Source: JAXLYX01 sp046351215 (GTDB lineage Bacteria; Myxococcota_A; Polyangia; Polyangiales; Houyiibacteriaceae). Taken from it: a DNA stretch of 64,000 nt. The notes beneath the pieces are model-generated. The model was not told the origin of the DNA, did not search any database, and saw nothing but the letters and a program-made list of their open reading frames with translations. A program made the position numbers and the translations under genes. The stretch spans positions 10,358 through 74,357 of the forward strand of contig JAXLYX010000024.1 in assembly GCA_046351215.1 (NCBI GenBank). The letters run 5' to 3'. Of this stretch, positions 18,595 through 26,553 are shown in pieces (the first letter of the stretch is position 1; every line of letters starts with the position of its first letter).

Positions 18595-19902
18595 ATGGCG
18601 CGGAAGATCGAGATGACGTGGAGGTGCTCGGCGTGCGGACGCCAGAACCTCGGTCGGTTCAAGGTCTGTCAGGGATGCGGCGATCCCAAGGACGCGAGCG
18701 AGCGGTACGAGATGCCGTCCGACACCACGGCCGCTCCGACCGTCACGGATCCCACGTTGCTCCGGATGGCGAACGCCGGACCGGATTGGCGGTGCGCCTA
18801 TTGCGGCAGCGACCAGCGGCGCTCCGACGATTCCTGCGCCCGCTGCGGAGCCCCGAGCCGCGAGGGCGTGAGCGTGCGCGAGGCCGCGAGGCCGCTCCCA
18901 CCCGTCGTCGAGGGGCGGACCGCCTTCGGAGGATTCGGGCTCCCACCCTTCGGCGGGGGAGCGGGGCCGGGGAGCACGGGAGCCGCGCCCGCGTTCGGCC
19001 TCGCCTACGAGGGGACCCGCTCGCTCCGGAAATGGATGCCTCGCAACCCGTTCGCGTTCGCGGTGGTCGCGCTCTCCATCGTGTTCTGGGGCTGCATCGC
19101 CGGCGGCGCCTACCTCGACTGGCGAGCGCATCGTCCGCGGGACGCCGTCGTCGCGCGCGTGGCGTGGACGCGTGACGTGCACGTCGACCGCTACCACGTC
19201 TTCGATCGCGAGGGCTTCGCCGAGCAGCTCCCGCGCGATGCGTTCGACGTGCGCGACCTCGGGCAGCGCCACCACCACGACGAGCAGATCCTCGATCACT
19301 ACGAGACCGAGTCGTACACGGAAGAGGTGCAGGACGGCTACGACACCGAGACCTACACCGAGCAGGTGTCGTGCGGTCAGGACTGCACCTCGGAGCCCCA
19401 GAGCTGCCACGAGGTCTGCTCGAGCGACGACAACGGCTTCGCCTCCTGCCACGACGTCTGCAGCGGCGGCGGCCAGTCGTGCACGACGCGTTACTGCACC
19501 GAGACCCGCACGCGGCAGACGCCTCGGTACCGGACCGAGTACCGGACACGCCAGGTGCCGCGGTACCGGTACGAGCCGCGCTACGCGACCGCCTTCGCCT
19601 ACCGCGTGTGGGATTGGGGCGAGGATCGCGTGCTGCACGCCGAGGGGCATGCGACGCGCGACCTCGCCTGGCCGAGCGACGACCGGATCCACCTCGGCGT
19701 CGGTCTCGCCGACGGAGAGCGCGAGCGCGAGCGGCGGAGCGAGACGTTCACCGTCGTGCTGCGCGACGAGGACGGCCGCGAGTACTCCCTGTCCCCGACG
19801 AGCGAGGCCGAGTTCGAGCGCTGGCCCCTCGGCGTCCGTCGGCGCATCCGCATCGATGCGAGCGGTCGCCCCGTCCCGGTCGATGCCCGGGCGGCGCGCT
19901 GA
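18595..19902 (+). CDS. Double zinc-ribbon, single-pass membrane protein
   Basis: A 435-residue protein. Residues 8-30 form a RanBP2-type zinc ribbon (WxCxxC, Asn, CxxC) and residues 64-85 a second CxxC...CxxC ribbon. A Gly/Pro linker leads to a transmembrane helix (FAFAVVALSIVFWGCIAGGAYL, about 150-175). The part beyond the membrane holds Tyr/Thr/Glu repeats (YETESYTEEVQDGYDTETYTEQ), a cluster of about ten Cys, and Arg/Tyr repeats (RYRTEYRTRQVPRYRYE), then a beta-rich domain. I do not know the function. Cytoplasmic metal sites joined to an exported Cys-rich domain suggest a sensor or assembly factor. Confidence 0.8.
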   Translation: MARKIEMTWRCSACGRQNLGRFKVCQGCGDPKDASERYEMPSDTTAAPTVTDPTLLRMANAGPDWRCAYCGSDQRRSDDSCARCGAPSREGVSVREAARPLPPVVEGRTAFGGFGLPPFGGGAGPGSTGAAPAFGLAYEGTRSLRKWMPRNPFAFAVVALSIVFWGCIAGGAYLDWRAHRPRDAVVARVAWTRDVHVDRYHVFDREGFAEQLPRDAFDVRDLGQRHHHDEQILDHYETESYTEEVQDGYDTETYTEQVSCGQDCTSEPQSCHEVCSSDDNGFASCHDVCSGGGQSCTTRYCTETRTRQTPRYRTEYRTRQVPRYRYEPRYATAFAYRVWDWGEDRVLHAEGHATRDLAWPSDDRIHLGVGLADGERERERRSETFTVVLRDEDGREYSLSPTSEAEFERWPLGVRRRIRIDASGRPVPVDARAAR

Positions 19903-19975
19903 GGGGGCCCGACCGCCGCTCGCGTCGCTCGTCGCTGGCGGGAACCCTTCGCGTGCTGGATGATCCAGGAATCCG

Positions 19976-21301
19976 ATGTCGCGTGCCGTCTTCGTCGTCT
20001 CGTCGTGGTTGCTCCTCGTCTCGACCGTCGCCGGGCAGGAGGGGGAGCCGAGCCCCCCTGTCGCCCCCGAGCAGGCCACCTGGCCCGAGCCGCCCTTCGA
20101 CGCGTGGGTGAACGCGGACGACGTCTACCTCCCGCCGAGCGCGTCGCGCATGTGGCCTTCGGTCGGGCTGCTCCGACGCGGCGACGTCGTCCGCGTCGCG
20201 CGCTGCGTCCCCTCCTGCGACGCGCCACGCGCGTGGGCGGAGCTCGAGCCCTTCGGGGCCGCCCGACTGCTCCGCCTCGCTCCGATGCCGCGGCCGGAGG
20301 CGGCGGTCTGGGAGGCCTCGCACGATCCCTACGTCTATGCGCGCGTGCAGCGCGGCGGCGCCGACGCCCACGTCGCTCCGGATCCCGACTCGCCCGTCGT
20401 CGAGCACCATCGGACGAACGACATCCTCGCGTTCCGGACCGGCGACGAGGCGCCCGAGGGATGGCTGCGGCGGCCGGACGGCACGTACATCTCCCTCGAG
20501 CGCGTGAAGCCCGAGACCCCGAGCACGTTCGAGGGGTGGCACGACCCTCCGCCGACCTTCGCGTTCGTCCGACGGCAGACGCCGCTCGTCGCCGACGACG
20601 GCACGAGCCGTCTCGTCGAGCGCTACGAGCGCTTCGAGGTGCTCGGGATCGAACCCGACGGACGCGTGCGCGTGCCCGGCGGGACGCTCGCCCGCCTCGA
20701 CGTCCGGCTCGGGCGCCGTCGCGATCGCGATCCTCGATGGCCCACCGATCTCCGTTGGATCCACATCGATCTCGATCAGCAGGTGCTGACCGCGTACGAG
20801 GGCGATCGGCTGATCTTCGCGACGATGGTGTCGACCGGCCGCAAGCGACGCGCCACGCCGGAGGGCTTCTTCTCCGTGCGCCGGAAGATCTGGCACACGC
20901 GCATGCGCGGGGCCGGAGGCTCGGGGGATCCGTACTTCGTCGATCAGGTCCCGTGGGTCCAGTACCTCACGCAGAGCGTCGCCCTCCACGGCGCGTTCTG
21001 GCACGACCGGTTCGGTCAGCAGCTCTCGCACGGCTGCATCAACCTGGCGTTCGCCGACGCGCGCTTCCTCTTCGAGTGGTCGCCCCCTGACATCCCCGAG
21101 GGATGGCTGGCCGTCCATCCGGCCGGAGCCGGGCTCCCGTCGGTGCGCGTGCGCATCGAGCGCCTCGAGCGCGGCTTCCGGCCCGGGAGCGAGGTGGAGG
21201 TGGCCGCGCAGGCGGCGCCGGCCCCGGCCGTGGAGCCCCCGGCGCCGGTCCCGGCCGTGGCGCCTCCGGTCACCCCGCCCGTCGACGTCCCACCTCCCTG
21301 A
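19976..21301 (+). CDS. L,D-transpeptidase (YkuD domain), exported
   Basis: A 441-residue protein with an N-terminal signal peptide (MSRAVFVVSSWLLLVSTVAGQ). A beta-rich SH3-like region fills residues 40-245, the YkuD domain lies at about 250-380 (WIHIDLDQQVLTAYEG start) with catalytic HGAFWHD...LSHGCINL, and a Pro/Ala/Val-rich tail follows. Such enzymes make 3-3 peptidoglycan cross-links or attach proteins to the wall. The catalytic Cys is present. A paralogue with the same HxAFWHDRFG sequence is at 59138-60724. Confidence 0.92.
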   Translation: MSRAVFVVSSWLLLVSTVAGQEGEPSPPVAPEQATWPEPPFDAWVNADDVYLPPSASRMWPSVGLLRRGDVVRVARCVPSCDAPRAWAELEPFGAARLLRLAPMPRPEAAVWEASHDPYVYARVQRGGADAHVAPDPDSPVVEHHRTNDILAFRTGDEAPEGWLRRPDGTYISLERVKPETPSTFEGWHDPPPTFAFVRRQTPLVADDGTSRLVERYERFEVLGIEPDGRVRVPGGTLARLDVRLGRRRDRDPRWPTDLRWIHIDLDQQVLTAYEGDRLIFATMVSTGRKRRATPEGFFSVRRKIWHTRMRGAGGSGDPYFVDQVPWVQYLTQSVALHGAFWHDRFGQQLSHGCINLAFADARFLFEWSPPDIPEGWLAVHPAGAGLPSVRVRIERLERGFRPGSEVEVAAQAAPAPAVEPPAPVPAVAPPVTPPVDVPPP

Positions 21302-21343
21302 GGTGAACGGGGTCGTGATACCCATGCGGGAGGAGGTCCGACG

Positions 21344-21850
21344 ATGAAGTTCCACGTCGAGCACGTCATCCCGGGGATCGCGCCGGAGGACTACGAGAAG
21401 CTCTACTTCGACGAGCCGTTCGGCATCGCGCTCTGCAAGGAGGTGAGGCTCCTCCGCACTCTCGAGAAGCTCGAGCGCGACGAGAAGCGCGTCGTGCGGC
21501 ACGTCACCTGCGAGCCCGAGGGGCGCCAGATCCCGGCGCCGGTCGCGAAGATCCTCGGTGGAGCACGGATCGCCTACACCGAGGAGCTCTCCTACACGTG
21601 GGGATCGTTCCACGGCACCTGGCGCACGGTCGCGTCGCTGCTCACGGACAAGGTCTCCTCGCACGGCACGGTCGACTTCGTCCGGGTGCCGGAGGGCACG
21701 AAGCGCGTCGTCGACGGCGAGGTCGAGGTCCGTCTCTTCGGCGTCGGGGGCGTGGTCGAGCGCTTCATCGTCGCCGACGTCGAGAAGAGCTATGCCGACG
21801 CGGCGGAGTTCACGAACCGCTGGCTGCGCGAGCGGGGCCGCGGGGGCTGA
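21344..21850 (+). CDS. DUF2505 (SRPBCC-like) protein
   Basis: A 168-residue protein matching DUF2505, a START/SRPBCC-type fold that holds hydrophobic ligands in many relatives. The start MKFHVEHVIPGIAPEDYEKLYFDEPF and the alternating strands (VVRHVTCEPEG, GTVDFVRVPEG) with a final helix EKSYADAAEFTNRWL support this. The ATG has GGAGGAGG seven to nine nt upstream, one of the strongest ribosome sites here. The ligand is unknown. It is followed by a tiny membrane protein gene 20 bp downstream. Confidence 0.8.
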   Translation: MKFHVEHVIPGIAPEDYEKLYFDEPFGIALCKEVRLLRTLEKLERDEKRVVRHVTCEPEGRQIPAPVAKILGGARIAYTEELSYTWGSFHGTWRTVASLLTDKVSSHGTVDFVRVPEGTKRVVDGEVEVRLFGVGGVVERFIVADVEKSYADAAEFTNRWLRERGRGG

Positions 21851-21870
21851 TCCGTGGTAGGGGATCGCAC

Positions 21871-22095
21871 ATGAGCGAAGCCCCGACGCCCCCCGAGCAG
21901 ACCCCGGCCGACGACTCGAGCCAGGGCTTCCTGCCCATCGTGCTCGGGGGCGCGATCTTCGCGATCGCCATCGTCGGTCTCGCCATCGCGCTCGGTCTCA
22001 CGCACGAGCTGCCGCGCCCGGGAAGCGTCCGCACCTCGCCGGCGCCCGGCCCGGCCTCGGTCGTCGGACGCGACGAGGGCGACTCGACACACTGA
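21871..22095 (+). CDS. Small single-pass membrane protein, unknown
   Basis: A 74-residue protein: a polar Pro/Glu-rich N-terminus, one clear transmembrane helix (GFLPIVLGGAIFAIAIVGLAIALGL, about 23-47) and a Pro/Ala/Gly-rich tail. No family is recognised. It lies 20 bp after the DUF2505 gene in the same direction, so they are probably co-transcribed, and its stop is 22 bp from the convergent ArsC-like gene. Confidence 0.6.
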   Translation: MSEAPTPPEQTPADDSSQGFLPIVLGGAIFAIAIVGLAIALGLTHELPRPGSVRTSPAPGPASVVGRDEGDSTH

Positions 22096-22117
22096 GCCGC
22101 GGAGGCGCTCTCGCCGC

Positions 22118-22561
22118 TCAGCCCGCGGGCAGGCCGCGGTCGCGGAGGCGGAGCAGGATCTCCTCGACGTCCTCGCGGGCCGCGCGGAAGGTCTCGATCG
22201 CCATCGCGCGGGAGAATTCCATCGCATGCAGCGCCGGATCGGGAACGGGCGCGTCGACCCACGGCTTCGTGCGCAGATGCTCCGGACGCACGTCCTCGGT
22301 GCAGAGCGTGATCACGACGTCGATCGCCTCGCTCTCCACGTCGAGGGCGGGGCGCGGGACGTGCCCGGAGATGTCGAGGCCGATCTCGCGCATCACCTCG
22401 ACCGCGTACGGATGCGGCGCGCTCGCGGGATGCGCGCCCGCGCTCGAGACCCGGACGTCGGGTCCGAGCACGCGAGGGGCCAGGCCCTCGGCCATGGCGC
22501 TCCGCGCGGCGTTCGCGACGCAGAGGAAGAGCAGGTGCTTCCCTTCGAGGTGCCTCGACAT
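22118..22561 (-). CDS. ArsC / low-molecular-weight protein tyrosine phosphatase-like protein
   Basis: A 147-residue LMW-PTP fold. The P-loop CVANAARS (residues 14-21) has the CxxNxxRS form typical of thioredoxin-linked arsenate reductases, and ITLCTED supplies a second Cys, as in ArsC. DPALHAMEF replaces the usual DP(A/P) catalytic Asp loop. It could reduce arsenate or remove phosphate from proteins; ArsC is more likely from the two Cys residues. No ars regulator or pump is nearby. The start codon is exactly where its promoter would begin transcription. Confidence 0.8.
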   Translation of the reverse strand: MSRHLEGKHLLFLCVANAARSAMAEGLAPRVLGPDVRVSSAGAHPASAPHPYAVEVMREIGLDISGHVPRPALDVESEAIDVVITLCTEDVRPEHLRTKPWVDAPVPDPALHAMEFSRAMAIETFRAAREDVEEILLRLRDRGLPAG

Positions 22562-22567
22562 GCCCCG

Positions 22568-22596
22568 ACCCTAGCGGAGGTGGAGCGGCCCTTCCA
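22568..22596 (-). promoter_or_regulatory. Leaderless promoter of arsC-like gene
   Basis: TGGAAG (22591-22596), 17-bp spacer, TAGGGT (22568-22573) on the minus strand. Only six bases separate the -10 from the ATG, so transcription should start at the A of the start codon. Confidence 0.5.
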
Positions 22597-22674
22597 GGGG
22601 GGCGCCGGCCGGTCACCCGAACGCGGACGAGCGCGGCCGCCCCGAGGCGACCGCGCTCGCTCGAGCCCGTCCCC

Positions 22675-23889
22675 TCAGGCGGGAAGCGCCGCACCCGGCG
22701 CGGCGTTCCCCGCTCCGCGGGCGCCGTAGGTATGCTCGACGAGCCCGGAGAGGCCGCTCTCGGCGTTGGCGATTCCCGCGAGCTTCTTCTCCTCGGGCGA
22801 CGCGTAGCGCTGATCCCACTCGATAAGCTTCGGGACCATCAGCCGGTGCCAGAGGGGCGGCACGAGCGTGAGGAAGATCGTCGAGAGGTAGCCGCTCACC
22901 ATCATCGGCGCGTCCTGGTAGGGACGGAGATCCCAGAAGGGGACCTCGCCCTGGGCGTGGTGGTGCGAGTGGCGCGTGAGGTTGAACGTCGCCCACGAGC
23001 TCATGCGCTTGTTCGAGTTCCACGAGTGGCGGGGCTGCACAGGCTGCCCTTCGAGCCGCACCACGCCGTAGTGCTCCATGTAGTTCACGATCTCGAGGAT
23101 GACCTTCGCGCCGGCGGCCATGCCGAGGAAGAAGAGCACGCCCTTCCATCCCGAGACGAGGAACGAGGCGACGGCGATCGAGAGGCTCATGAGCTGGCCG
23201 CGGAGGAAGGCGTTGTGGTGCGAGAAGACCGGGAGACGCTTCTTCACGAGGCGCTCCTTCTCGAGGTTCCACGCCGAGACGTTCGTGCGGATCGTCGCGA
23301 GCACGATCTGCGTGTACACGTTGCGGCCGCGCGGCGCGGTCGCCGGATCCTTCGTCGTGCCGACGTAGACGTGGTGACCGTAGACGTGCTCGGTCGCGAA
23401 GCCGACGTCCCAGCTGAAGGCGAGGAGCCAGCGGCCGACGAACATCGCCGCCTTGTCCCAGGTGCGATGCGTGAGCTCGTGCGCGACGAGCGTCGACATC
23501 AGCGTGACGTAGAGCGCGGCCGTGATGAAGCCGCCGACGTAGTCGAAGGGCGTGGTCGCGTTGCGCGCCGCGATCGCGTCGAAGCCGGAGACGCTCTGTA
23601 CGAACGCGCCGTAGCCGAGCGGATCGCTCGTTCCCGACGAGGCGTGCCAGACCATCACGAAGCAGTAGAAGGCCGTGACGGGCAGCGAGAGGAAGAGCTG
23701 GAAGTTCAGGACGCCCGGATGGTGGAACTTCGGCTCGGTGACGTCGTCACCCATGAAGATGTCGCCGATCACGATGAGGAAGATGGCCGCGAGGAGGCCA
23801 TACCACATCCAGTGACCGCCGAGCGTCGTCGCACCGAGAACGGGGACGGCGAGCAAGAGATAGAGCGTGTACTTCAGGTAGTGGAACAT
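22675..23889 (-). CDS. AlkB-type integral membrane non-haem di-iron monooxygenase
   Basis: A 404-residue membrane hydroxylase of the AlkB/XylM family, which inserts one oxygen atom into alkanes or methyl groups on aromatic rings. All histidine boxes are present: HELTH (137-141), EHVYGHH (167-173), NYMEHYG (269-275) and LTRHSHHHA (304-312). Hydrophobic helices fill residues 5-135 and 235-265. It lies 18 bp downstream of a fused ferredoxin-reductase gene that should supply electrons, instead of rubredoxin. The pairing resembles XylM with XylA. The substrate is unknown. Confidence 0.93.
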   Translation of the reverse strand: MFHYLKYTLYLLLAVPVLGATTLGGHWMWYGLLAAIFLIVIGDIFMGDDVTEPKFHHPGVLNFQLFLSLPVTAFYCFVMVWHASSGTSDPLGYGAFVQSVSGFDAIAARNATTPFDYVGGFITAALYVTLMSTLVAHELTHRTWDKAAMFVGRWLLAFSWDVGFATEHVYGHHVYVGTTKDPATAPRGRNVYTQIVLATIRTNVSAWNLEKERLVKKRLPVFSHHNAFLRGQLMSLSIAVASFLVSGWKGVLFFLGMAAGAKVILEIVNYMEHYGVVRLEGQPVQPRHSWNSNKRMSSWATFNLTRHSHHHAQGEVPFWDLRPYQDAPMMVSGYLSTIFLTLVPPLWHRLMVPKLIEWDQRYASPEEKKLAGIANAESGLSGLVEHTYGARGAGNAAPGAALPA

Positions 23890-23907
23890 CGCGTCCTCCG
23901 TGAATCC

Positions 23908-24969
23908 TCACGCCACCTTCTTCGCGAGGTGGCTCTGGTCCAGGAACTTGTCGAAGAAGATCCGGTCGGCCCGGAGGCCGAACCGCTCGAGCTCCGCGAT
24001 CGCCGCGTCGATCATCGGCGGGGGACCGCAGAGGTAGGCTTCGGCCCCGGCGTCGACGTGGGGCTCGATCTGCGAGGTCACGAGACCCCGCGCGCCCTGC
24101 CAGGCGCTGTCCGCGGGCTCGTGGGAGAGCACGGGGACGAAGACGAAGGGGCCGCTCCAGCTCCGCCGGATCGCCTCGATGGCGTCGACCTCGTAGAGGT
24201 CCGCCTGCGTGCGCGCGCCGAAGAGGAAGACCACCGGGCGATCGCACTTCGTCGACGCCGCGTCCTCGAGGAGCGCACGGATCGGAGCGAGCCCCGAGCC
24301 TCCGGCGATGGCGAGGATTGGACGCGCCGAGGTGTGGAGGCGGAAGTCGCCGAAGGGGCCCTCGACCACGACCGACGCGCCCTCGCACGCGCCCTTCGCG
24401 AGGAAGGGCGAGAGCATCCCGCCCGGGACCTCGCGCACGAAGAACGAGACTTCCGACGTGCCGCCCGAGGGGCAGGCGCGTGCGAACGAGTAGGAGCGGT
24501 CCGCCTCTCCGATCGACGGAACGGAGAGCCGCGCGTACTGCCCCGCCGTGTACGTGATCGGGCGGTCGAGCGAGACGACGAGCTCGGCGATGTCGTGCGT
24601 GAGCGGACGGCGGCGCGCGATCGTCCCCTTCGCCTGGATCACGGGATGGGAGGCGGCGCCGGTCTCGAGCCGATCGACGACGATCTTCACGCTCGTCTTC
24701 GGCACGCTCTGGCAGGCGAGGACGTAGCCCTTCTCGAGGTCCTCGGCGGAGAGGACGTAGGCGCTCTCCGTGAGCTCGTCGACCTTGCCCTCGACGAGGC
24801 GGCACTTGCAGGTGCCGCAGCCACCGACGCGACAATCGTTCGGGAAGCGGATGCCCTCGCGGAGCGCGGCCTTGAGGATCGTCTCCTTGCCGTCGAGGGA
24901 GATGGGCGAGTCCACGCCCTCGATGGTCAGCGTGCGAGCCTTCTTCTTGCCGAACAGGAAGTCGAACAT
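23908..24969 (-). CDS. [2Fe-2S] ferredoxin / FAD-NAD(P)H reductase fusion
   Basis: A 353-residue electron-transfer protein. Residues 10-95 are a plant-type [2Fe-2S] ferredoxin with C46, C51, C54 and C86. A ferredoxin-NADP-reductase-like module follows: the FAD motif RSYSFA (158-163), the NAD(P) motif GGSGLAP (about 230) and CGPPPM near the C-terminus. The order ferredoxin-FAD-NAD is that of XylA and methane-monooxygenase reductases. It should reduce the AlkB-type partner encoded 18 bp downstream. The frame is open to 25158, but ATG 24969 (MFDFLFGKKK) begins the ferredoxin domain. Confidence 0.92.
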   Translation of the reverse strand: MFDFLFGKKKARTLTIEGVDSPISLDGKETILKAALREGIRFPNDCRVGGCGTCKCRLVEGKVDELTESAYVLSAEDLEKGYVLACQSVPKTSVKIVVDRLETGAASHPVIQAKGTIARRRPLTHDIAELVVSLDRPITYTAGQYARLSVPSIGEADRSYSFARACPSGGTSEVSFFVREVPGGMLSPFLAKGACEGASVVVEGPFGDFRLHTSARPILAIAGGSGLAPIRALLEDAASTKCDRPVVFLFGARTQADLYEVDAIEAIRRSWSGPFVFVPVLSHEPADSAWQGARGLVTSQIEPHVDAGAEAYLCGPPPMIDAAIAELERFGLRADRIFFDKFLDQSHLAKKVA

Positions 24970-25064
24970 GGGCGGCCTCCGCGACGGACGACCTCGCGCT
25001 CGCTGCGCGCACGGCCCCGTTCGCCTATGCTCGAAATGTCGGTACGGGACGCACGAGGGGGCAG

Positions 25065-26159
25065 GTGGGCGGCAGACAGAAATCGGTGACTTCCGGCCAA
25101 TCGGTGGATTCCGGCCGCGGCGAGCGAGCCGGCGATCCGCCCAGAAGGCGGAAATCACGGCGGAAGGAGCCGCTCGTCCCGATCCACTACTTCGAGAACC
25201 TCGCGGACTACGCCGAGCGTCGGGGGAGCTCCGGCGAGCGGCTCTTCCGCCGCGCGCGGATCGACTGGGAGCGTGCGCGAACGTCCGGCTTCGTCACCGC
25301 CGGCGAGTTCCGTTCGCTCCTGCTCGCGACCGAGGCGGAGACGGCGTCGCCTTGGTTCACGCTCGAGCTCGGCTGCACCCTCTCGCCCGCATCGCACGGT
25401 GCGCTCGGCCTCGCCGTGCTCGCCTCGGCCGATCTCCGCGAGGCGCTCTCGACGCTCGTCCGCTACATCCGGACACGCACTCCCCTCGTGCGTGTCGAGA
25501 CGCACACGCGCGACGGCGTCGTGCACGTCCGCGTGTCCGACGCCGTCGTGCTCGGCGACGTCCAGCGGCTCGTGCACGAGCTCGTGCTCGGCACCGTGAT
25601 CACGGCCCTCCGCGCGCTGACGGGCGATCGGTTCCGGGCGAGCGAGATCCGCGTCGCCTGGCCCGAGCCCCCGCTCGCCGTCCCGTACGAGCGCTTCCTC
25701 GTGGTGAAGAAGGTCGTCTTCGACGCGCCCCAGACCGAGATCCGCTTCGATGCGCACCAGCTCGATCTCGGCGTCCTGCTCGCGGACCGCACCGCGGCCC
25801 GCCTCGCGATCGAGAAGCTCGAGGGCGAGCTCCGCGAGCTCGAGGGCCGCATGGATCTCCGCGACCGCGTGCGCGAGCGACTGCTCAAGGACCGGGGGGC
25901 CATGCCGGATTGCGAACGCGTCGCGCGCGATCTCCACACCACGGAGCGGACCCTTCGTCGTCACCTCGCCGCGCTCGGCACGAGCTTCCACGAGATCGTC
26001 CAGACCACGCGCAAGGAGCTCGCGATCCACTACCTGAAGGACACGGAGCTTCCCGTCGGGGAGATCGCGGAGCGCCTCGGCTACTCCGATCCCTCGAATT
26101 TCGGAGCGGCCTTCCGTGCGTGGACCGGCTCGAGCCCACGCGCCTACCGCAAGAGGTGA
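25065..26159 (+). CDS. AraC family transcriptional regulator
   Basis: A 364-residue regulator. After a basic leader, an arabinose-operon-regulator-like ligand domain spans about residues 40-220 (VPIHYFENLADYAERRG start) and the C-terminal AraC helix-turn-helix spans about 265-362 (DLHTTERTLRRHLAALGTSFHEI; FGAAFRAWTGSSPRAYRK). It is divergent from the monooxygenase operon, which it probably activates in response to substrate. The start is uncertain: GTG 25065 has GAGGGGG upstream, while GTG 25104 would leave the repeats outside most of the gene. It belongs to the group with OruR and related regulators. Confidence 0.88.
   Translation: MGGRQKSVTSGQSVDSGRGERAGDPPRRRKSRRKEPLVPIHYFENLADYAERRGSSGERLFRRARIDWERARTSGFVTAGEFRSLLLATEAETASPWFTLELGCTLSPASHGALGLAVLASADLREALSTLVRYIRTRTPLVRVETHTRDGVVHVRVSDAVVLGDVQRLVHELVLGTVITALRALTGDRFRASEIRVAWPEPPLAVPYERFLVVKKVVFDAPQTEIRFDAHQLDLGVLLADRTAARLAIEKLEGELRELEGRMDLRDRVRERLLKDRGAMPDCERVARDLHTTERTLRRHLAALGTSFHEIVQTTRKELAIHYLKDTELPVGEIAERLGYSDPSNFGAAFRAWTGSSPRAYRKR
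25081..25116. promoter_or_regulatory. 18-bp tandem direct repeats, candidate AraC operator
   Basis: AATCGGTGACTTCCGGCC (25081-25098) is followed at once by AATCGGTGGATTCCGGCC (25099-25116), identical in 16 of 18 positions. AraC-family activators usually bind such direct repeats. The site lies about 110 bp upstream of the reductase-monooxygenase operon and overlaps the start of the divergent araC-type gene. Confidence 0.55.
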
Positions 26160-26190
26160 GGGCGGACCCGCTCTCGCGTATGCTCGGCGG

Positions 26191-26553
26191 ATGCGCGAGC
26201 TCGCGATCGTCGTGGGCATCCTCCTCGTCCTCTTCCTCCTGAGCTTCGCCTGGATGCTCCCCTGGGAGTCCGTGATGGAGCTCGGTGCCGTGCTCCTCTC
26301 CGTGGGGAGCGTGATCGGCGTGCCGACCGGGGTCTGGTACCACGTGCTCCTCTACCGAGCGCTCGCGCCTCGCGGCGACCTCGAGCGCGGCTGGATCTGG
26401 AATCCCTTCCGCTTCCACGACCGGCTCCTCGAGGAAGAGCGAGGGCCCGTCACGTTCTTCGCGTACGCGGGAGGCCTCGGCTTCGTCGTCCTCGCGCTCG
26501 GGATCGTGCTGATCGTCGGATCGATGGCGCTCTTCTACCTGCGCACGCGCTGA
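26191..26553 (+). CDS. Small three-helix membrane protein, unknown
   Basis: A 120-residue protein with three hydrophobic helices (about 4-26, 30-52 and 88-115) and a polar loop between the second and third. No family is recognised. TATGCT lies six bases before the ATG at 26191, matching the window's leaderless pattern, though no good -35 is visible. Its last 19 bp overlap the 3' end of the convergent MocR gene. Confidence 0.65.
   Translation: MRELAIVVGILLVLFLLSFAWMLPWESVMELGAVLLSVGSVIGVPTGVWYHVLLYRALAPRGDLERGWIWNPFRFHDRLLEEERGPVTFFAYAGGLGFVVLALGIVLIVGSMALFYLRTR

Noticed and set aside
25036..25089. Short leader peptide before the AraC gene (ATG 25036 to TGA 25089)
   Set aside because: It is 17 codons with no regulatory pattern such as rare-codon runs, and it has no ribosome site.
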